64,000 bases of DNA from Bacteroidota bacterium (GTDB taxonomy: Bacteria > Bacteroidota > Bacteroidia > Flavobacteriales > Weeksellaceae): contig JAEWIE010000019.1 of assembly GCA_023387375.1 (NCBI GenBank), forward strand, positions 62,001 to 126,000. Reading direction: 5' to 3'. Position numbers and translations under genes: made by a program. The notes below the pieces were generated by a model. The model was not told the DNA's origin. It did no database searches and saw only the letters and a list, made by a program, of their open reading frames with translations. Below, piece after piece: positions 61,146-64,000 of the stretch (the first letter of the stretch is position 1; the number at the start of each line of letters is the position of its first letter).

Positions 61146-62183
61146 ATGAAAAAAACATTCTTATTACTCAGTGCCAGTGCCCTACTTTTTGTGGCCTGCA
61201 AACAGAATCTTGCGCAAGACGCGAAACAAATGACCGCGACTGAAGCGCTCGAAATCAAGGCGACCGGAGCTCCCGAAACCCAAGCTATTACAAACCCACC
61301 TTCCCTTCCCGCTCCTGTCGGAGATAGAGAGGCGAAAAAAGTAGTTGTTCACTTAGAGGCTACTGAAATCGAGGGGGAATTAGCCGATGGCGTGACTTAC
61401 AAGTTCTGGACCTTTAACAACACGGTTCCAGGAACCTTCATTCGAATAAGAGTGGGGGACGAAGTGGAACTACATCTTAAAAACGCAAGTAACAGTGTGA
61501 TGCCACACAACATCGACCTACATGCTGTCAATGGACCTGGAGGGGGAGCAGAGGCCACTAACGTAGCCCCTGGGAAAACAGCGATCTTTAATTTTAAGGC
61601 TCTTCAACCTGGACTATTTGTCTATCACTGTGCGATGGCTCCAGTCCCACTGCACATTGCAAACGGTATGTACGGACTTATACTTGTTGAACCTGCAGGT
61701 GGACTTGAAAAAGTAGACCGTGAGTACTACATCATGCAAAGTGAATTTTATACAACAGGGAAAACAGACGAGCAAGGTCTACAAGATTTTGACCAAGAAA
61801 AAGGAAATGACGAAAATCCAACTTACGTCGTTTTCAACGGAAAGAAAAATGCACTGATGGGTCCTAATGCACTACAAGCAAAAGTAGGAGAAACTGTAAG
61901 ACTATTCGTAGGAAATGCAGGACCAAACTTAGTGAGTTCATTCCACGTCATTGGAGAAATTTTCGACCGAGTGTATATGGAGGGCGGATCTAAAATCAAT
62001 GAAAACGTTCAAACGACCGTCATTCCTGCAGGGGGAGCAGCTATCGTAGAATTTAAAGTGGAGGTTCCTGGTGAATATATCCTGGTAGACCACTCTATCT
62101 TTAGAGCATTTAACAAAGGTGCCATTGGTAAACTAATCGTCACAGGCGAGGAAAACCAAAAGGTCTTTCACAAAGTACAATAA
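61146..62183 (+). CDS. nirK: Copper-containing nitrite reductase NirK, lipoprotein form
   Basis: A 345-residue two-cupredoxin enzyme reducing nitrite to nitric oxide. Type 1 copper ligands: His121, Cys162, His170, Met175; type 2 copper ligands: His126, His161 and His316; catalytic Asp124 and His267 are also present ('[15 protein letters not shown]', '[20 protein letters not shown]', '[18 protein letters not shown]', '[14 protein letters not shown]'). The N-terminus is a lipoprotein signal with Cys18 (LLFVAC), so the enzyme is probably tethered to a membrane on the periplasmic side. A SUMF1-like lipoprotein and a SCO protein follow on the same strand. Own operator/promoter at 61115. Confidence 0.97.
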   Translation: MKKTFLLLSASALLFVACKQNLAQDAKQMTATEALEIKATGAPETQAITNPPSLPAPVGDREAKKVVVHLEATEIEGELADGVTYKFWTFNNTVPGTFIRIRVGDEVELHLKNASNSVMPHNIDLHAVNGPGGGAEATNVAPGKTAIFNFKALQPGLFVYHCAMAPVPLHIANGMYGLILVEPAGGLEKVDREYYIMQSEFYTTGKTDEQGLQDFDQEKGNDENPTYVVFNGKKNALMGPNALQAKVGETVRLFVGNAGPNLVSSFHVIGEIFDRVYMEGGSKINENVQTTVIPAGGAAIVEFKVEVPGEYILVDHSIFRAFNKGAIGKLIVTGEENQKVFHKVQ

Positions 62184-62213
62184 CATCTATTTCACTATTT
62201 AACTAATCTAAAA

Positions 62214-63062
62214 ATGAGAAACCCAATGAAAACAATTACCAAATGGAGCATTTTGCTTATGGGTTTCTCATTTGTCTTTTTCTCCTGTCATAAACCCTTA
62301 CAAAACCAAAAGACTGAAATCAGTGCGTCAACCCATACTGAGCAAATCAGTCCGACAGTCAAAATGGTAAAAATAGAAGGGGGACTTTTAAAGCCTTTCT
62401 ACGGTAGCGATTCAGCACTAGTACAAGTGCAAGATTTTTTAATTGACGAGCATGCCGTAACCCACGAGGATTATCTCGAGTTTGTAAGAAAGAATCCTCA
62501 ATGGAGAAAAAGTCAAGTGAGAGCGCTTTTTGCCGACGAAGACTATTTGAAAGATTGGCCAGACGATTTGACTCTGCCTAAAAACACTAACCCAAAATCA
62601 CCTGTCGTGTACGTCTCTTGGTTTGCAGCCTCTGCCTACGCCAAGAGCGCTAACAAACGTTTACCGACACTCGATGAATGGGAATACTTAGCCATGGCAG
62701 ACGAAACGTCAAAAAACGCGAGATCCAATCCGAAATACTCTGAACATATCATTGAACTCTACAATCAAAAGTTCCGTGAAAAAGGAGAAGTGAAGAAAAC
62801 TCGCCCAAATTATTATGGCGTCTACAATCTCTTTGATCTCGTATGGGAATGGACCAGCGATTACAATTCCATTATGACCACTTCCGATTCGAGAAAAGGA
62901 ACCTATGACGACAAAGGACTTTTCTGTGCAGGAGCTGCAACCTCCGCCACAGACATATTAAACTATGCTGCCTTTATGCGCTATGCATTTAGGGCAAGTC
63001 TTAAAGCAGATTACTCTATCGCAAACCTAGGCTTTCGCTGTGCGAAAGACATAAACCCTTAA
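62214..63062 (+). CDS. SUMF1/formylglycine-generating-like lipoprotein linked to nirK
   Basis: A 282-residue lipoprotein (lipobox 'FVFFSC', Cys near residue 25) with the SUMF1/FGE-sulfatase fold: 'VKMVKIEGGLLKPFYGSD', 'QDFLIDEHAVTHEDYLEFV', 'SPVVYVSWFAASAYAKSANKRLPTLDEWEYLA', 'DLVWEWTSDYN', 'IANLGFRCAKD'. The Cys pair that does catalysis in genuine formylglycine-generating enzymes is not found at its usual place near the C-terminus, so the fold is probably used for another role, such as nitrite reductase maturation. Start may be the Met at residue 5 (MKTITKW). Confidence 0.85.
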   Translation: MRNPMKTITKWSILLMGFSFVFFSCHKPLQNQKTEISASTHTEQISPTVKMVKIEGGLLKPFYGSDSALVQVQDFLIDEHAVTHEDYLEFVRKNPQWRKSQVRALFADEDYLKDWPDDLTLPKNTNPKSPVVYVSWFAASAYAKSANKRLPTLDEWEYLAMADETSKNARSNPKYSEHIIELYNQKFREKGEVKKTRPNYYGVYNLFDLVWEWTSDYNSIMTTSDSRKGTYDDKGLFCAGAATSATDILNYAAFMRYAFRASLKADYSIANLGFRCAKDINP

Positions 63063-63065
63063 ATT

Positions 63066-63632
63066 ATGAGAACTTTACTATTATTCATCTTCGCCTTACT
63101 TTTTATGGGTTGCCAAGAATCCGGAGCCTCTCATTCTAAAACGGATTCACAATCCAATTCTGTTTTCCTTTTAGACTCAAAGTGGCAGAACCAAAATGGG
63201 GAAACTTTTCAACTTGAACACTTAAAAGGAAAAAACACAGTGGTAGCCATGATCTTTACTTCTTGTACCACCGCATGCCCTATTCTCATTGCAGACATGA
63301 AAAAGATTTACAATGGAATGGACAATAAACATAAGCAGTCTACTTCTATGGTACTTATTTCTATTGATCCTGAAACCGATACACCCGAAGTGCTAAAAGA
63401 ATTTGCAAAGACCCAAAAAATGGATCAGGAACCTTGGCAATTTTTGACTAGTGATAAGGAAAGCATCCGCGACCTGGCCAACGTGCTAGCTGTTAAATAC
63501 AAAGAAATATCCCCAATGGAGTTCTCCCACTCTAACATCATTAGCGTCTTTGACAAAGATGGGGTCTTAGTTAGCCAAGTAGAAGGCACAGTTCAACACG
63601 ACAAGATCATAAGCGCTGTGAATGCTTTATAA
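63066..63632 (+). CDS. SCO/PrrC family copper-binding lipoprotein
   Basis: A 188-residue lipoprotein (Cys15 in 'LLFMGC') with a thioredoxin-like SCO fold. Copper ligands Cys67 and Cys71 (CX3C in 'FTSCTTACPI') and His155 ('EFSHSNI') are present. SCO proteins deliver copper to CuA or copper enzymes; its position 3 bp after the SUMF1-like gene and downstream of nirK suggests delivering copper to NirK. A strong terminator follows. Confidence 0.93.
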   Translation: MRTLLLFIFALLFMGCQESGASHSKTDSQSNSVFLLDSKWQNQNGETFQLEHLKGKNTVVAMIFTSCTTACPILIADMKKIYNGMDNKHKQSTSMVLISIDPETDTPEVLKEFAKTQKMDQEPWQFLTSDKESIRDLANVLAVKYKEISPMEFSHSNIISVFDKDGVLVSQVEGTVQHDKIISAVNAL

Positions 63633-63687
63633 ATTACTCATGTACTTAACGGAGTAAACAAACCTCGTTTTTTTCATTTTTTTCAGA

Positions 63688-63726
63688 AGCAACTCTTAGA
63701 AATAATCTAGGAGTTGTTTTTTTATT
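63688..63726 (+). terminator. Intrinsic terminator of the nirK unit
   Basis: 11-bp stem CAACTCTTAGA / TCTAGGAGTTG (one G-T pair), loop AATAA, then TTTTTTT. Confidence 0.88.
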
Positions 63727-63837
63727 TTCACTTTATCGATAAAACCATTTTAATAATGGAAAATAATAAACAGCATAAATAATGACATAAATGTATAGAA
63801 AAAATAAATAATAACGAACGTAAGTTTTTTTATTTTT

Positions 63838-63856
63838 ATTTAGAATAGTTCTAATT
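63838..63856. promoter_or_regulatory. Fur-box-like operator
   Basis: ATTTAGAATAGTTCTAATT, a 19-bp dyad centred on TTAGAA-TAG-TTCTAA (63840-63854). It resembles the Flavobacteria Fur consensus ATTTAGAATTATTCTAAAT and covers the -33 region of the next gene. Confidence 0.6.
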
Positions 63857-63862
63857 AATTTC

Positions 63863-63870
63863 TACATTTG
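63863..63870 (+). promoter_or_regulatory. -7 element of the gene at 63898
   Basis: TACATTTG matches TAnnTTTG, 28 bp before the ATG. Confidence 0.6.
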
Positions 63871-63897
63871 CTCCCGAAACAAAAAACTATTTAGTCT

Positions 63898-64000
63898 ATG
63901 CGAAAAACGATTCTACCAGCGCTGCTTATTCTATCCACTCTTGGGTATGCACAACAAGTTGACACGACCCAAGTTCAAGATATCACCGAGGTCATCATCA
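63898..64000 (+). CDS. Probable TonB-dependent receptor, N-terminus only (3' truncated)
   Basis: The window shows only 34 residues: a signal peptide (MRKTILPALLILSTLGYAQQ) followed by 'QDITEVII', which looks like a TonB box. With the Fur-like site upstream, an iron-responsive TonB-dependent outer-membrane receptor is the best reading. The rest lies beyond the window, so the family call is tentative. Confidence 0.6.
   Translation, partial: MRKTILPALLILSTLGYAQQVDTTQVQDITEVII

Noticed and set aside
1..64000. CRISPR arrays, prophage genes, insertion sequences, integrases
   Set aside because: Read through for spaced direct repeats, transposase-like and integrase-like products; none was found.

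Overview
The window looks like chromosomal DNA of a Bacteroidota member, most likely Flavobacteriales and close to Weeksellaceae (the Chryseobacterium/Empedobacter side). The reasons are promoters of the Bacteroidota type (TAnnTTTG with a TTG/TTTG about 19 bp upstream), family markers (DUF4270 lipoprotein, GLPGLI protein, TamB with a Bacteroidota-type C-terminus, panC / GT5-like / DUF4270 / glmS gene order, S9 peptidase beside tandem POT transporters) and moderate-to-low G+C. The genus cannot be fixed from sequence alone. Most genes are single-copy housekeeping genes. I see no phage, transposase, CRISPR array or integrase.

Layout. 1-6.0 kb: 3' part of tamB, an Lrp/AsnC regulator, a small membrane protein with an Rrf2-type Fe-S regulator, and ric (di-iron Fe-S repair protein). 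6.1-14.5 kb (minus strand): split transketolase, Na+/solute symporter, KefB-like cation/proton antiporter, small GNAT, pirin, luciferase-like monooxygenase. 14.8-23.2 kb (minus): catalase, DHA2 exporter with an FAD oxidoreductase, then the operon GT5-like protein - DUF4270 - glmS. 23.4-26.5 kb: panC, a Lys-Leu-Lys tRNA operon, aroK, an S4-domain protein and an FKBP-like lipoprotein. 26.9-32.3 kb: FMN glutamate-synthase-like protein, mtaB, a small unknown gene and an alpha-glucan phosphorylase-like protein. 32.4-34.7 kb: an AT-rich patch with a GLPGLI gene and unknown proteins. 34.8-44.6 kb (plus): dipeptidyl peptidase, three POT peptide transporters, thioredoxin-like protein, recG. 44.6-50.1 kb (minus): small membrane proteins, an AraC-regulator / receiver / histidine-kinase operon, GNAT, dapA. 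50.2-56.4 kb: a 5'-nucleotidase split into two genes, recO, DUF1684 lipoprotein, mqo, gpsA. 57.2-63.6 kb (plus): a nitrite/nitric-oxide cluster (Rrf2 regulator, DUF2249, hemerythrin, DUF2249 fusion, 12-TM heme-copper-oxidase-like protein, DUF59 protein, nirK, SUMF1-like lipoprotein, SCO). The window ends in a gene that starts like a TonB-dependent receptor, behind a Fur-box-like site.

The most notable observation is a shared 16-bp dyad, (A/C)GGAYAAnTTTGTCYT-like, upstream of four transcription units: ric (5201), the second rrf2 (57175), DUF2249 (57683) and nirK (61115). At the first three a TAnnTTTG or near-match -7 element begins exactly 32 bp after the first base of the dyad, so the dyad covers the -33 region. 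At nirK the dyad itself contains TAACTTTG and probably covers the -7 element. This suggests one NO/Fe-S-responsive regulon, plausibly read by one or both Rrf2 proteins, linking nitrite reduction with nitrosative-damage repair. That is an inference from sequence and gene neighbours only.

Other points: the alpha-glucan phosphorylase homologue has Thr where the PLP-binding Lys is expected; the GT5-like protein has only the N-terminal half and no KxGG loop; UshA-type nucleotidase domains are encoded by two overlapping genes in reversed order.
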